Of a stretch of DNA of 64,000 nucleotides, positions 51,826 through 60,002 are shown in pieces. Made by a program: the position numbers and the translations under genes. The stretch comes from Lachnospiraceae bacterium (lineage in GTDB: Bacteria > Bacillota > Clostridia > Lachnospirales > Lachnospiraceae): assembly GCA_021202335.1 (NCBI GenBank), contig JAJQDE010000040.1, positions 22,441-86,440 of the forward strand, in the 5' to 3' direction. Numbering within the stretch: the stretch's first letter is position 1; every line of letters begins with the position of its first letter. The notes under the pieces were generated by a model. The model saw nothing but the letters and a program-made list of their open reading frames with translations. It did not search any database and was not told the origin of the DNA.

Positions 51826-52130
51826 TAGTTATAGCCCCCTTCCCATGGCCAATCCTGTGTGGCCCATTTCCATTCCCTGCAATCCATATCGACGACGCTG
51901 AGCACCAAAGGTCCGTACTTTTCCGCGTATTCCTTCAGCATCTTATTTTTTGCCATATTGTATTGCTTAAAGTTTTCCATTGCCTGCCGGTCGTACGGAT
52001 GGGTGTCAAGATAAAGGTTCAGCTCCTTCAGGACAAAATCAACCTTTCCGATTTCATACAAGAGCCGCTTTCTTTCCGTGCAGGATTCAGAGCTGCACAT
52101 TTTATAGCCTGCTGCATTTGCACTCATCAT
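51825..52130 (-). CDS. cotJB: Spore coat protein CotJB
   Basis: The 101-residue protein has the CotJB pattern: LLYEIGKVDFVLKELNLYLD, THPYDRQAMENFKQYN, and the ending WATQDWPWEGGYN. The N-terminus carries two cysteines (MCSSESC). The start overlaps the cotJA stop (ATGATGA context). In Bacillus the three CotJ proteins depend on one another for coat assembly. Confidence 0.93.
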   Translation of the reverse strand: MMSANAAGYKMCSSESCTERKRLLYEIGKVDFVLKELNLYLDTHPYDRQAMENFKQYNMAKNKMLKEYAEKYGPLVLSVVDMDCREWKWATQDWPWEGGYN

Positions 52131-52297
52131 TTAATCCTCCTTCCCGTAAACGGCTTATTCAGCTCCGGAAAGATAGTGCCGGTTTGATAAGCTTCATCGA
52201 GATTTTCGTTCATGTTACAGTTTTTCTGCCACGGGACATACGCCATCGCCACGGGAAACTGCTCCATATAGGGCATTTGCGGTTTCCATTCCTGCAT
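52127..52297 (-). CDS. cotJA: Spore coat-associated protein CotJA
   Basis: A 56-residue proline-rich protein: MQEWKPQMPYMEQFPVAMAY, then VPWQKNCNMNENLDEAYQTG and TIFPELNKPF, which fits CotJA. The start at 52297 is chosen because GAGGAG at 52308-52313 is 10 bases upstream; an ATG at 52306 would be too close. It heads cotJA-JB-JC, transcribed toward dut and divergent from a germination gene. Confidence 0.85.
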   Translation of the reverse strand: MQEWKPQMPYMEQFPVAMAYVPWQKNCNMNENLDEAYQTGTIFPELNKPFTGRRIK

Positions 52298-52429
52298 AAT
52301 ATCCATGCTCCTCAATTTTTTATAGTTACTAAAATATTATGTCACTTTTTGTGATTTGTTACAGACAGAGAATATTTTTCTTTCATAAGGCAATACTTAA
52401 AGCAAACGGCTGTATGGAGGTTAAAAAGT

Positions 52430-53830
52430 ATGTATCAGACCTTTGAGGAAAATAAAAACTATCTGAATGACAGACTGCATGTGAGCGAATGTTTTGACAT
52501 TGTGAACAGGGAATTTATCATCGGCGGTAAAAATGCTGTTTTTTATTTTGTGGACGGCTTCTGTAAGGACGAATTGATGCAGAAGCTTTTACAGTTTTTA
52601 ATGGGACTTAAGGAAAGCGACATGCCGCAGAACGCCAAGGAGCTGAATAAGCTGATGCCTCATGTGGAGGTCGATGTATCGCAAAGCTTTGACGAAATCA
52701 CCACAAATGTGCTCTGTGGTGTGTTTGCCGTGATTATCGAAGGCTACGACGACTGTATTCTGATAGATTCGCGTACCTATCCCGCAAGAGGAGTGTCCGA
52801 GCCTGAAAAGGACAAGGTGCTTCGCGGCTCAAAGGACGGCTTTGTCGAAACGGTTGTGTTCAACAGCGCGCTGATACGGCGGCGTATAAGGAGCACGGAT
52901 TTGAGAATGGAAATGCTGAGCGCCGGAAAGGCGTCCAAAACGGATATTGTGCTCTGCTATATGGACAGCCGTGTGGACAAGGAATTTCTGAAAAAAATCC
53001 GCGACCGCATCAACGACATCAAGGTTGACGCACTGACCCTGAATCAGGAAAGCCTTGCGGAATGTCTTTATACCTCAAACTGGTTTTATCCCTTCCCTAA
53101 GTTTAAATACACGGAACGCCCGGACACGGCGGCAGCCCATGTCCTTGAGGGAAATATTATCATTTTGGTCGACAATTCCCCGTCCGCCATGATACTCCCC
53201 GTAAGCGTCCTCGACATGATACAGGAAGCGGACGACTTTTACTTTCCGCCGGTAACAGGCTCCTACTTAAGGCTGTCCCGCTTTCTGATATTAATATTAA
53301 CCTACTTCATTACACCGACCTTCCTTTTGCTGATGCAAAATCCCTCATGGATACCGCCCGCCTTTGCTTTTATTCAGGTTAAGGAAACAATCAATATACC
53401 GCTGATATGGCAATTTTTAATCCTTGAGCTTGCTATCGACGGTCTGAGGCTTGCGGCAGTCAATACGCCGAACATGCTCTCCACGCCCCTTAGCGTTATG
53501 GCGGCGCTTATCCTTGGAGAATTTTCGGTGAAAAGCGGGTGGTTCAACTCCGAGGTCATGCTGTATATGGCGTTCGTTGCCATCGCCAACTATACGCATC
53601 CCAGCTATGAGCTTGGCTATGCAATCAAATTTTTCAGGATTATTAATCTGATACTGACCGCCGTATTTCAGGTATGGGGTTATCTTGCGGGTATCATACT
53701 GTTTTTTGCCGCAATCGTCACAAACAAAATGGTGTCGGGGCAAAGCTATCTCTATCCGCTGATACCGTTCAGTTGGAAAAAGCTCAGCCATGCCCTTTTC
53801 CGGCACAGGCTGCCGGATTCGAGGGAATAG
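52430..53830 (+). CDS. GerA-family spore germination protein (SpoVAF-like)
   Basis: The 466-residue protein has the GerA/SpoVAF layout: a soluble N-terminal half (about 1-245, KTDIVLCYMDSRVDKEFLKK, EGNIIILVDNSPSAMILP) and about five membrane spans from 285 (SRFLILILTYFITPTFLLLM). It also has ELAIDGLRLAAVNTPNMLST near 345. Germinant receptor A subunits and SpoVAF share this plan; with no gerB or gerC beside it, SpoVAF is more likely. SD TGGAGG. Divergent from cotJABC with a 130-base gap. Confidence 0.85.
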   Translation: MYQTFEENKNYLNDRLHVSECFDIVNREFIIGGKNAVFYFVDGFCKDELMQKLLQFLMGLKESDMPQNAKELNKLMPHVEVDVSQSFDEITTNVLCGVFAVIIEGYDDCILIDSRTYPARGVSEPEKDKVLRGSKDGFVETVVFNSALIRRRIRSTDLRMEMLSAGKASKTDIVLCYMDSRVDKEFLKKIRDRINDIKVDALTLNQESLAECLYTSNWFYPFPKFKYTERPDTAAAHVLEGNIIILVDNSPSAMILPVSVLDMIQEADDFYFPPVTGSYLRLSRFLILILTYFITPTFLLLMQNPSWIPPAFAFIQVKETINIPLIWQFLILELAIDGLRLAAVNTPNMLSTPLSVMAALILGEFSVKSGWFNSEVMLYMAFVAIANYTHPSYELGYAIKFFRIINLILTAVFQVWGYLAGIILFFAAIVTNKMVSGQSYLYPLIPFSWKKLSHALFRHRLPDSRE

Positions 53831-53860
53831 ATGTAATTTCCCGCCACTTTTTTTATATCC

Positions 53861-53889
53861 TTGCAATTGCAATTCTATGCTGATATAAT
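53861..53889 (+). promoter_or_regulatory. Promoter of the CotH-VTC-DUF4956 operon
   Basis: TTGCAA at 53861-53866, a 17-base spacer, TATAAT at 53884-53889; 45 bases before the start codon. A vegetative sigma-A pattern, not sigma-E/K. Confidence 0.75.
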
Positions 53890-53933
53890 TTACACAAAAG
53901 CAGTATAAAGTATAAATAAGTGAGGTCTATTTA

Positions 53934-55700
53934 ATGCGGGCATATGGAAAAACTGACAAAAGAAAACGCCGATATTTATCCTTTATTATTATGCCTGTGT
54001 TTATGCTTGCCCTGCTGGCGTGCGTAATCCAATACCGCAGCTATGCCGATAATAAACCCCAAAAGAGCGTCGACCTTATCGGCAAAAGCGGGGCGGCAGC
54101 CGTTACAGACGATTTGGAATTAAAGCTTCTCTGCTCGGGTCAGTACGAGCGCATCAAGGTATGGCGAAAAGGCTCCGGAGAGGACAATGACAGTAAAAAA
54201 TATGACAGCGATGAGCTGTATGTATTTTTACCCGCCAGCGCTGACATAAGCCGGATAAGCTTTTTATATAACGAAAAAAAGCTGAAGCTGTCCTTAAACG
54301 GCAGGGAATATTCTTCCGGCGAGGATATTGAGGGCGTGACTCTGAAGCAGCCCTATGAGCTTACCGTGGACGGGGAAAACGGCGCGGAGCAAAGCAGTCT
54401 GATATTTGTGCAGAGCCAAAATCTTCCGGCAGCCTTTATCACGACGGAAAGCGGGAGCACGCAGGAGCTAAGGCAGGATAAAAATAACAGAGAATCGGGA
54501 ACCTTTCAGTTAGTTGATATTGACGGCACCGTATACTATGATGGAAAGCTGGAATGGATATCGGGACGCGGAAACAGCTCATGGGGATTTGATAAGCGCC
54601 CATACAGCATTAAGCTGCAGAAGGAAGCGGAGCTTTTGGGAATGGAAGCTGCACAAAAGTGGGTGCTGTTTGCAAACGCATATGATGATTCAAACGGGCT
54701 GAGAAATCAAATGGCTTATTGGCTTGCGCAGAAATCGGGATTGGAATACAGTTGTGAGCTGCGTTTCATTGATTTATACATCAATGAAGTTTATGCGGGT
54801 ACATATCAGATCTGCGAGAAGATTGAAATACATGCAAACAGGCTCGACATAGGTTATCTTGACGAGTCAAATGAGGAGATAAATCCCGGGCTGGATTCCG
54901 TGGACGGAACCTATGAGGACAGCGTGGGATTGGATATCAAAACGCCGCAGGATTACAGCGGAGGATATATTTTAGAAAGAAATTACGGCACAAAGCTTAC
55001 CGATAAGCCGTTTTATTTCACGACAGATGGCAGCGAAGGCTTTGTCATCCGTGCTCCGGCAAGGGTAAGCGATGTGGAAATGGATTATATTAAAGGCTGC
55101 ATGCAGAGCGTTGAAAACGCAATTTTATCCGAGGACGGCATCGATTTTATATCCGGAAAGTATTACACGGAGCTGATCGATATGGAAAGCTGGGCTAAAA
55201 AATTTCTGATGAATGTCGTGACCAAGGGTGAAAATATCGGGTGTACGAGCAGCTATTTCTATAAAAAGCAGGGCGATGACCTTATCTATGCGGGACCTGC
55301 GTGGGATTTTGACAAAAGCTTTGGCAGACAGCCGGGCATAGCTGATACGGACATTTTGATGGACAGTATCGGAAATACAAAATGGTGGTCAAGCCTCTAT
55401 GACAAAACCGAATTTTCGGATATGGTCGCCAAATGTTATTGGGAAAATTTCAGACCGTATTTGGAGGAGCTGACGCAGCAATATATTGAAGAATGGACAT
55501 ATCTGATTGCGGGAAGCAGTGAAATGAATTGGCTTCGATGGTGCGACACTCCGCAGGAATATGATTTCCCTACCAATACCGCTTCCGTAACCGGAGATGA
55601 CAGTGCGGCTTATTTCTTGAAGGACTGGCTTTCGCGCCGGACGGATTATTTAGACAGTCTGTGGCAGGACGCTTCGGCAGAGGAAGGAGGGGGAGCCTGA
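53934..55700 (+). CDS. CotH kinase family protein, membrane-anchored
   Basis: The 588-residue protein has a signal anchor (about 13-36, YLSFIIMPVFMLALLACVI) and a CotH kinase domain from about 160. Conserved features include ISGRGNSSWGFDKRPYSIK, WVLFANAYDDSNGLRNQM, EVYAGTYQICEKIEI and AGPAWDFDKSFGRQ. CotH enzymes are atypical kinases that phosphorylate spore coat proteins in Bacillus. Here the protein is likely extracytoplasmic. Its stop overlaps the next start (TGATG) and it heads a three-gene unit. Confidence 0.87.
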   Translation: MRAYGKTDKRKRRYLSFIIMPVFMLALLACVIQYRSYADNKPQKSVDLIGKSGAAAVTDDLELKLLCSGQYERIKVWRKGSGEDNDSKKYDSDELYVFLPASADISRISFLYNEKKLKLSLNGREYSSGEDIEGVTLKQPYELTVDGENGAEQSSLIFVQSQNLPAAFITTESGSTQELRQDKNNRESGTFQLVDIDGTVYYDGKLEWISGRGNSSWGFDKRPYSIKLQKEAELLGMEAAQKWVLFANAYDDSNGLRNQMAYWLAQKSGLEYSCELRFIDLYINEVYAGTYQICEKIEIHANRLDIGYLDESNEEINPGLDSVDGTYEDSVGLDIKTPQDYSGGYILERNYGTKLTDKPFYFTTDGSEGFVIRAPARVSDVEMDYIKGCMQSVENAILSEDGIDFISGKYYTELIDMESWAKKFLMNVVTKGENIGCTSSYFYKKQGDDLIYAGPAWDFDKSFGRQPGIADTDILMDSIGNTKWWSSLYDKTEFSDMVAKCYWENFRPYLEELTQQYIEEWTYLIAGSSEMNWLRWCDTPQEYDFPTNTASVTGDDSAAYFLKDWLSRRTDYLDSLWQDASAEEGGGA

Positions 55701-56386
55701 TGGAGTACCGGGCAGAGGATAAATTTTTGTGCAGTGAACAGGAAATGCGTATCCTGCAATCGAGAATCGGAGCCGTTCTCAAGCCTGACAGCAATCAGAG
55801 CGGCGATTTCGGCTATCAGGTGACAAGCCTGTATTTTGATGATATTGCGGACTCCTGCCTTATAGATACGGAATCCGGCGTCGGACTCAGGCAGAAATAC
55901 CGCATACGCATTTATAACAGGTCGCTGCGGACAATTAAGCTGGAGGTCAAATACAAACGTTACAACAGAGTTTCCAAGAAATCAACAGATATCACTGAGG
56001 AGCAGATGCGGACGCTTATCAGCGGAAGCTGCATTGAAGATAAAGCACCGGCTGCGGACAGTCCCGTGACGCTCTTTAACGCGGCAATAAGTCAGAGGGG
56101 GCTAAGGCCTCGGGTAATCGTGGAGTACGACAGGAAAGCATATGTGTTCCCGTCGGGGAATGTGCGGATTACATTCGACAGGAGAGTGCGCGCAAATAAA
56201 AATGTGGAGCAGTTTGGCAATGACGGGCTGTTATTTGAGCCGGTCAAAGACGGCGGCAATGTGCTGGAGGTAAAGTATGACGAAATTTTGCCGGGATTTA
56301 TCGCACAGCTCCTTGAACCCGGCAACATGAATCAGGCTGCTTTTTCAAAATACAGAATGTGCCGTGAGCTGTTCGGGCCAGGCTAA
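55700..56386 (+). CDS. VTC-domain polyphosphate polymerase-like protein
   Basis: The 228-residue protein has the VTC/triphosphate-tunnel pattern: YRAEDKFLCSEQEMRIL, QVTSLYFDD, LRQKYRIRIYN, IKLEVKYKR, RVIVEYDRKAYV, NVRITFDRRVRA and LEVKYDEILPGFI. The many E/K/R residues line the phosphate tunnel. Eukaryotic VTC4 makes polyphosphate; bacterial members are probably polyphosphate polymerases. The ATG overlaps the CotH stop, with GGAGGGGGAG as SD. It is soluble and probably works at the membrane with the next protein. Confidence 0.85.
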   Translation: MEYRAEDKFLCSEQEMRILQSRIGAVLKPDSNQSGDFGYQVTSLYFDDIADSCLIDTESGVGLRQKYRIRIYNRSLRTIKLEVKYKRYNRVSKKSTDITEEQMRTLISGSCIEDKAPAADSPVTLFNAAISQRGLRPRVIVEYDRKAYVFPSGNVRITFDRRVRANKNVEQFGNDGLLFEPVKDGGNVLEVKYDEILPGFIAQLLEPGNMNQAAFSKYRMCRELFGPG

Positions 56387-56417
56387 ACAACGGATACGCA
56401 AAGAAAGGTGTGAAATA

Positions 56418-57092
56418 ATGTCAGTTAAGGACGTAATTAAGGGAAAGGTTTATGAGCAGATTGCGGGAGGAACGGGTATTTCCTTTGGCGGAATACTGTT
56501 GATATTAGGGCTTGCCTGCATTATCGGCATTTATATTTTTTATGTTTATAAGCGCATGAGCAAGGCCGCTTTTTATTCAAGGGATCTGAACATCACAATG
56601 GCAGGTATGGTAGTGGTGGTGGCTGCCATCATGATTGCCATGCAGTCGAGCCTGATTGTATCGCTTGGCATGGTGGGTGCATTGTCAATTGTCCGGTTTA
56701 GGAGCGCGGTGAAAAATCCGCTGGATCTGCTTTATCTTTTTTGGGCAATCAGCTCGGGAATTTTGTGTGGCGTCGGCTTGAGTATTTTGGTCATTGTGCT
56801 TGCAATCATTATGACGCTTTTAATCATGCTGCTTAGCCTCGTGCCAAATTCAAAGCCGTCCTCCCTGCTGGTCTTAAGGGGTTCCCTGACTGAGTGGAAG
56901 GCTGTTAAGGAGCTGGTAAAGAAAAGCTGTAAATATTATAAGGAAAAGTCTGAAAATATCACAAAGAGTGAAACAGAGGTCATTATTGAAATTGAATGTG
57001 CGGATTGTGACGCCCTGATGAACGAGCTAAGGAAGATAGAAAGCCTGAGTCAGATTAATCTGCTGTCGCACGATGGAGAATATAGAATATAA
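56418..57092 (+). CDS. DUF4956 membrane protein
   Basis: The 224-residue protein has three or four membrane spans in the first 135 residues (FGGILLILGLACIIGIYIF; AGMVVVVAAIMIAMQSS; GILCGVGLSILVIVLAII) with MVGALSIVRFRSAVKNPLDL between them, and a cytosolic C-terminal domain with a ferredoxin-like look (SETEVIIEIECADCDALMNE). This matches DUF4956, commonly coded next to VTC and CotH genes. It may be a channel or membrane partner for the polymerase. SD AAAGGTG. Confidence 0.82.
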   Translation: MSVKDVIKGKVYEQIAGGTGISFGGILLILGLACIIGIYIFYVYKRMSKAAFYSRDLNITMAGMVVVVAAIMIAMQSSLIVSLGMVGALSIVRFRSAVKNPLDLLYLFWAISSGILCGVGLSILVIVLAIIMTLLIMLLSLVPNSKPSSLLVLRGSLTEWKAVKELVKKSCKYYKEKSENITKSETEVIIEIECADCDALMNELRKIESLSQINLLSHDGEYRI

Positions 57093-57118
57093 GTAACCTG
57101 TGGAAAAGGACGTCATAA

Positions 57119-57706
57119 ATGAGTATGGAAACAAAAGCGGAAATAAGGAAAAGAATACTTGAGGTAAGAAAGGGGCTCACCGACGAAGAAGCCGCCCAAA
57201 AAAGTGAAGCAATTGTTCAAAGAGTGCTGAAAACTCCCGAGTATATGGAATCGGACAATATTCTCTTATATGCGGATTATAATCATGAGGTGGCAACGCG
57301 CGCAATCTTTGAGGACGCCATCATGCGCAGAAAACGGGTATATTTCCCTAAATCCGACAGGCTTACGAATACAATGTCCTTTTATCAGACAATCTCGCTT
57401 GCGCAGCTTCAAAGGGGCTTTATGGGTATACCGGAGCCGCCTGAGGACATGCGGCTTTGCTATAAATTGAAACCAAATGAAGATACGCTGGTGATAATTC
57501 CCGGCGTTGCATTTGACACGGCAGGATTTCGGCTTGGCTACGGAAGGGGCTTCTATGACAGATTTTTGTCACAAAAGCGCAGACTTTCCACAATGGCGCT
57601 CGCGTATGCATGTCAAATCGTGGATGAGCTGCCGCATGAGGCGCATGATATCAAGATGGATAAGATTGTAACCGAGGAAATTATATATTCGTTTCTTAGG
57701 ATTTAG
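57119..57706 (+). CDS. 5-formyltetrahydrofolate cyclo-ligase
   Basis: The enzyme converts 5-formyl-THF to methenyl-THF with ATP. The 195-residue product has the family signature PGVAFDTAGFRLGYGRGFYD and an N-terminal RKRILEVRKGLTDEE helix; length is normal. It follows DUF4956 by 26 bases and may be in the same transcript. The stop codon is at the left edge of repeat F. Confidence 0.92.
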   Translation: MSMETKAEIRKRILEVRKGLTDEEAAQKSEAIVQRVLKTPEYMESDNILLYADYNHEVATRAIFEDAIMRRKRVYFPKSDRLTNTMSFYQTISLAQLQRGFMGIPEPPEDMRLCYKLKPNEDTLVIIPGVAFDTAGFRLGYGRGFYDRFLSQKRRLSTMALAYACQIVDELPHEAHDIKMDKIVTEEIIYSFLRI

Positions 57707-57771
57707 CGCGAGAAGAACTGCTAAACGCTTGCAGCAAAGGCTGCTTCGCGTAGAAGTTCTATATCTCGCGC
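57706..57771 (+). repeat. Repeat F copy 1
   Basis: A palindromic unit with outer arms GCGCGAGA / TCTCGCGC and inner AGAACT / AGTTCT; its core GCAAAGGCTGCTTCGCG recurs at 57836-57888 with near identity over about 45 bases. Confidence 0.82.
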
Positions 57772-57773
57772 AG

Positions 57774-57800
57774 GGAGAATGCCCGGAACGGGCATTCTCC
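57774..57800. repeat. Perfect 12-bp hairpin between the two F copies
   Basis: GGAGAATGCCCG pairs with CGGGCATTCTCC across GAA. It resembles module A (GAATG-GCC) but with another centre. Confidence 0.7.
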
Positions 57801-57835
57801 GCGCGCTGTGGTTTGCCATAAAATGTGAAGAGCAT

Positions 57836-57888
57836 CTAAGCGTTCGCACAGCAAAGGCTGCTTCGCGCAGAAGTTCTATATCTCGCGC
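57836..57888 (+). repeat. Repeat F copy 2
   Basis: CTAAGCGTTCGCACAGC..., then the same core and right arm as copy 1 (AGAAGTTCTATATCTCGCGC). It is followed by GGAATGGAGGATT, the proA ribosome site. Confidence 0.82.
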
Positions 57889-57913
57889 CCGGAATCGGAA
57901 TGGAGGATTTTAT

Positions 57914-59194
57914 ATGACAGTTAAAGAAAAGGCTGCGGCGATGAAGCTTGACAGCCCCAAAATGGCAGCCGCGTCTGCGGAAACAAGAAACAGCGCGCTG
58001 CGAAACATCAGAAACGCACTGCTTGCAGGGCAGCAGGAAATTTTTGCCGCAAATGCCCGGGATTTGGATGAGGCTGAAAAAAACAATGTGCCGGAGGCAG
58101 TCGTAAAAAGGCTGATATTCACCCCGCAGAAGCTTGACGATTTGACAAAGGGACTTGACAATCTTACAGCGCTTCCCGACAAGGTTCATGAAATACAGCT
58201 TGTCAGAGAGCTTGACGAGGGACTCACGCTTGTGAGGGAGAGCTGTCCCATCGGCGTTATCGGCGTTATTTTCGAGGCAAGGCCCGATGCGCTGGTGCAA
58301 ATTGCCTCGCTCTGCATCAAAAGCGGAAACTGTGCCATTTTAAAGGGCGGAAGCGAAACAAAGCACACAAACAAGGTGCTCTTTGATATTATTTACGATG
58401 CCGCGGTAAAGAGCGGATTGCCAACAAACTGCCTGTTTCAGGCTGAGCAGCGGGAGGAGATTTCGGCGCTTTTGGAATGTCGTGAGTCGGTGGATTTACT
58501 CATTCCCAGAGGCTCGAATGCCTTTGTGCAGTACATTATGGACAATACCAAAATCCCCGTGATGGGACATGCGGATGGTATCTGTCATATATACGTGGAC
58601 AGGGATTTTGACATTGAGAAGGCAATTCCGGTGATTATTGACGCCAAAACCCAGTATACGGCTGCGTGCAACGCGGTGGAAACGCTGCTGGTGCATAAGG
58701 ACGCGCTTGACAGGCTCATGCCAAGGCTTACACAGGCTTTTCATGAACACAATATTGAGCTTAGGGCAACGCGGGAGATTACGGATAAATATGACAGCAG
58801 CCCCGCCGACGAGCAGGACTTTGCAACGGAATATTTGGATTTGATCATCTCGGCAAAAACGGTCGACGGCATTGAAGAGGCTGTGGCGCATATCAACCGG
58901 TACGGCTCACACCATACGGACTGTATTATCACGGAGGATAAAACTGCCGCCGAATATTTTATGACAATGGTGGATTCCGCAGGTGTATATCAAAACTGCT
59001 CAACGCGATTTGCCGACGGCTTCCGCTATGGCTTTGGCGCAGAGGTCGGCATAAGCACGGGAAAAATCCACGCTCGCGGACCTGTCGGGCTTGAGGGGCT
59101 TTTGACTTATAAATACAAGCTCTTTGGCAACGGACATATAGTCGCGGATTATGCTTCAGGGCGCAGGGAATTTCATTTTAAGGATTTACGGTAG
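57914..59194 (+). CDS. proA: Glutamate-5-semialdehyde dehydrogenase
   Basis: ProA reduces glutamyl-5-phosphate in proline synthesis. The 426-residue enzyme has the aldehyde-dehydrogenase fold: GVIGVIFEARPDALVQIASL, LKGGSETKHTNKVL, HADGICHIYVD and the catalytic C252 in YTAACNAVETLLVH, then FRYGFGAEVGISTGKIHARG. Most ProA have QRPGVCNA at the active site; here it is QYTAACNA, a small variation. The ATG at 57914 follows GGAGGA; frames upstream cross repeat F. Its usual partner proB is not adjacent. Confidence 0.95.
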   Translation: MTVKEKAAAMKLDSPKMAAASAETRNSALRNIRNALLAGQQEIFAANARDLDEAEKNNVPEAVVKRLIFTPQKLDDLTKGLDNLTALPDKVHEIQLVRELDEGLTLVRESCPIGVIGVIFEARPDALVQIASLCIKSGNCAILKGGSETKHTNKVLFDIIYDAAVKSGLPTNCLFQAEQREEISALLECRESVDLLIPRGSNAFVQYIMDNTKIPVMGHADGICHIYVDRDFDIEKAIPVIIDAKTQYTAACNAVETLLVHKDALDRLMPRLTQAFHEHNIELRATREITDKYDSSPADEQDFATEYLDLIISAKTVDGIEEAVAHINRYGSHHTDCIITEDKTAAEYFMTMVDSAGVYQNCSTRFADGFRYGFGAEVGISTGKIHARGPVGLEGLLTYKYKLFGNGHIVADYASGRREFHFKDLR

Positions 59195-59228
59195 ACATAA
59201 CTACATAGAATATTGGAGGAAAATTCAT

Positions 59229-59984
59229 ATGAAACCGGTTAAAAAATTGTTGCTGGCGATGACGTTTGCTTTTTTTGCAATGGAGATATTTCTCCCTTTC
59301 CGTCAGGCGCAGGCGGCGGAAATCACGCCGATAGATACGATAGAGCTTTATTCCACATCAGGCACGCCTGTCTATGCGGAGCCGAATGTCTATTCTCAGA
59401 TTGTGCTTTACCTTGACCGTTTTACCAATGTGCGGGTGACAGGCATCACGGATACAGGCTTTTACCGTGTGGATTTAAACGGCGATTACTATATCCCGGG
59501 CGCTTATCTTGTGACTCAGATAGAAGAATACAAATCGTCATGGGAGCTGGCGCTGGAGGACTTGGAGGATATGACGCAGGCGTACCGGACGCAGCTTGAA
59601 ATGATGGAGAGCTACAGCAAGGCGTTTGCACTCAAGGACGTTACGGGCGACGGCGTTCCCGAAATCATTGACGCCGCAGGAAGGGAAATATATACCTATT
59701 ATAACGACCGGGCAGTTATTATGTATTACTCGGATTATCCCGTGACCTTCTATTATTCAAAGAGCAACAACAGGCTTATGGGAAAATATACTTGGAACGA
59801 CACGGAAATTTGGGAGGTATATAATAAAGACACTACATATGTTCCGTGGGGTCAGTTTAAATGCGTATCTACCGACGCGTCGGCATACAAATCGGACGCA
59901 TATACTATTTCCCGCGACTACACAAACGATACGGAAACAAGAGCGGATTTATTTAATATTTTAGCGGATTTTCTTTCACTGTAA
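59229..59984 (+). CDS. Secreted SH3-like protein with a calcium-loop-like motif
   Basis: The 251-residue protein has a signal peptide (KKLLLAMTFAFFAMEIFLPF, cleavage near AQAA at about 33), then an SH3b-like beta domain (TPVYAEPNVYSQIVLYLDRF...GYYRV-like), and DVTGDGVPEIID near 137-148, an EF-hand/dockerin-type loop, before a tyrosine-rich C-terminal domain. No enzyme motif is seen. Located between proA and miaB with SD GGAGGA. Probably an envelope protein of unknown role. Confidence 0.6.
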   Translation: MKPVKKLLLAMTFAFFAMEIFLPFRQAQAAEITPIDTIELYSTSGTPVYAEPNVYSQIVLYLDRFTNVRVTGITDTGFYRVDLNGDYYIPGAYLVTQIEEYKSSWELALEDLEDMTQAYRTQLEMMESYSKAFALKDVTGDGVPEIIDAAGREIYTYYNDRAVIMYYSDYPVTFYYSKSNNRLMGKYTWNDTEIWEVYNKDTTYVPWGQFKCVSTDASAYKSDAYTISRDYTNDTETRADLFNILADFLSL

Positions 59985-60002
59985 AACGCTAAGGGAGCAG
60001 AC

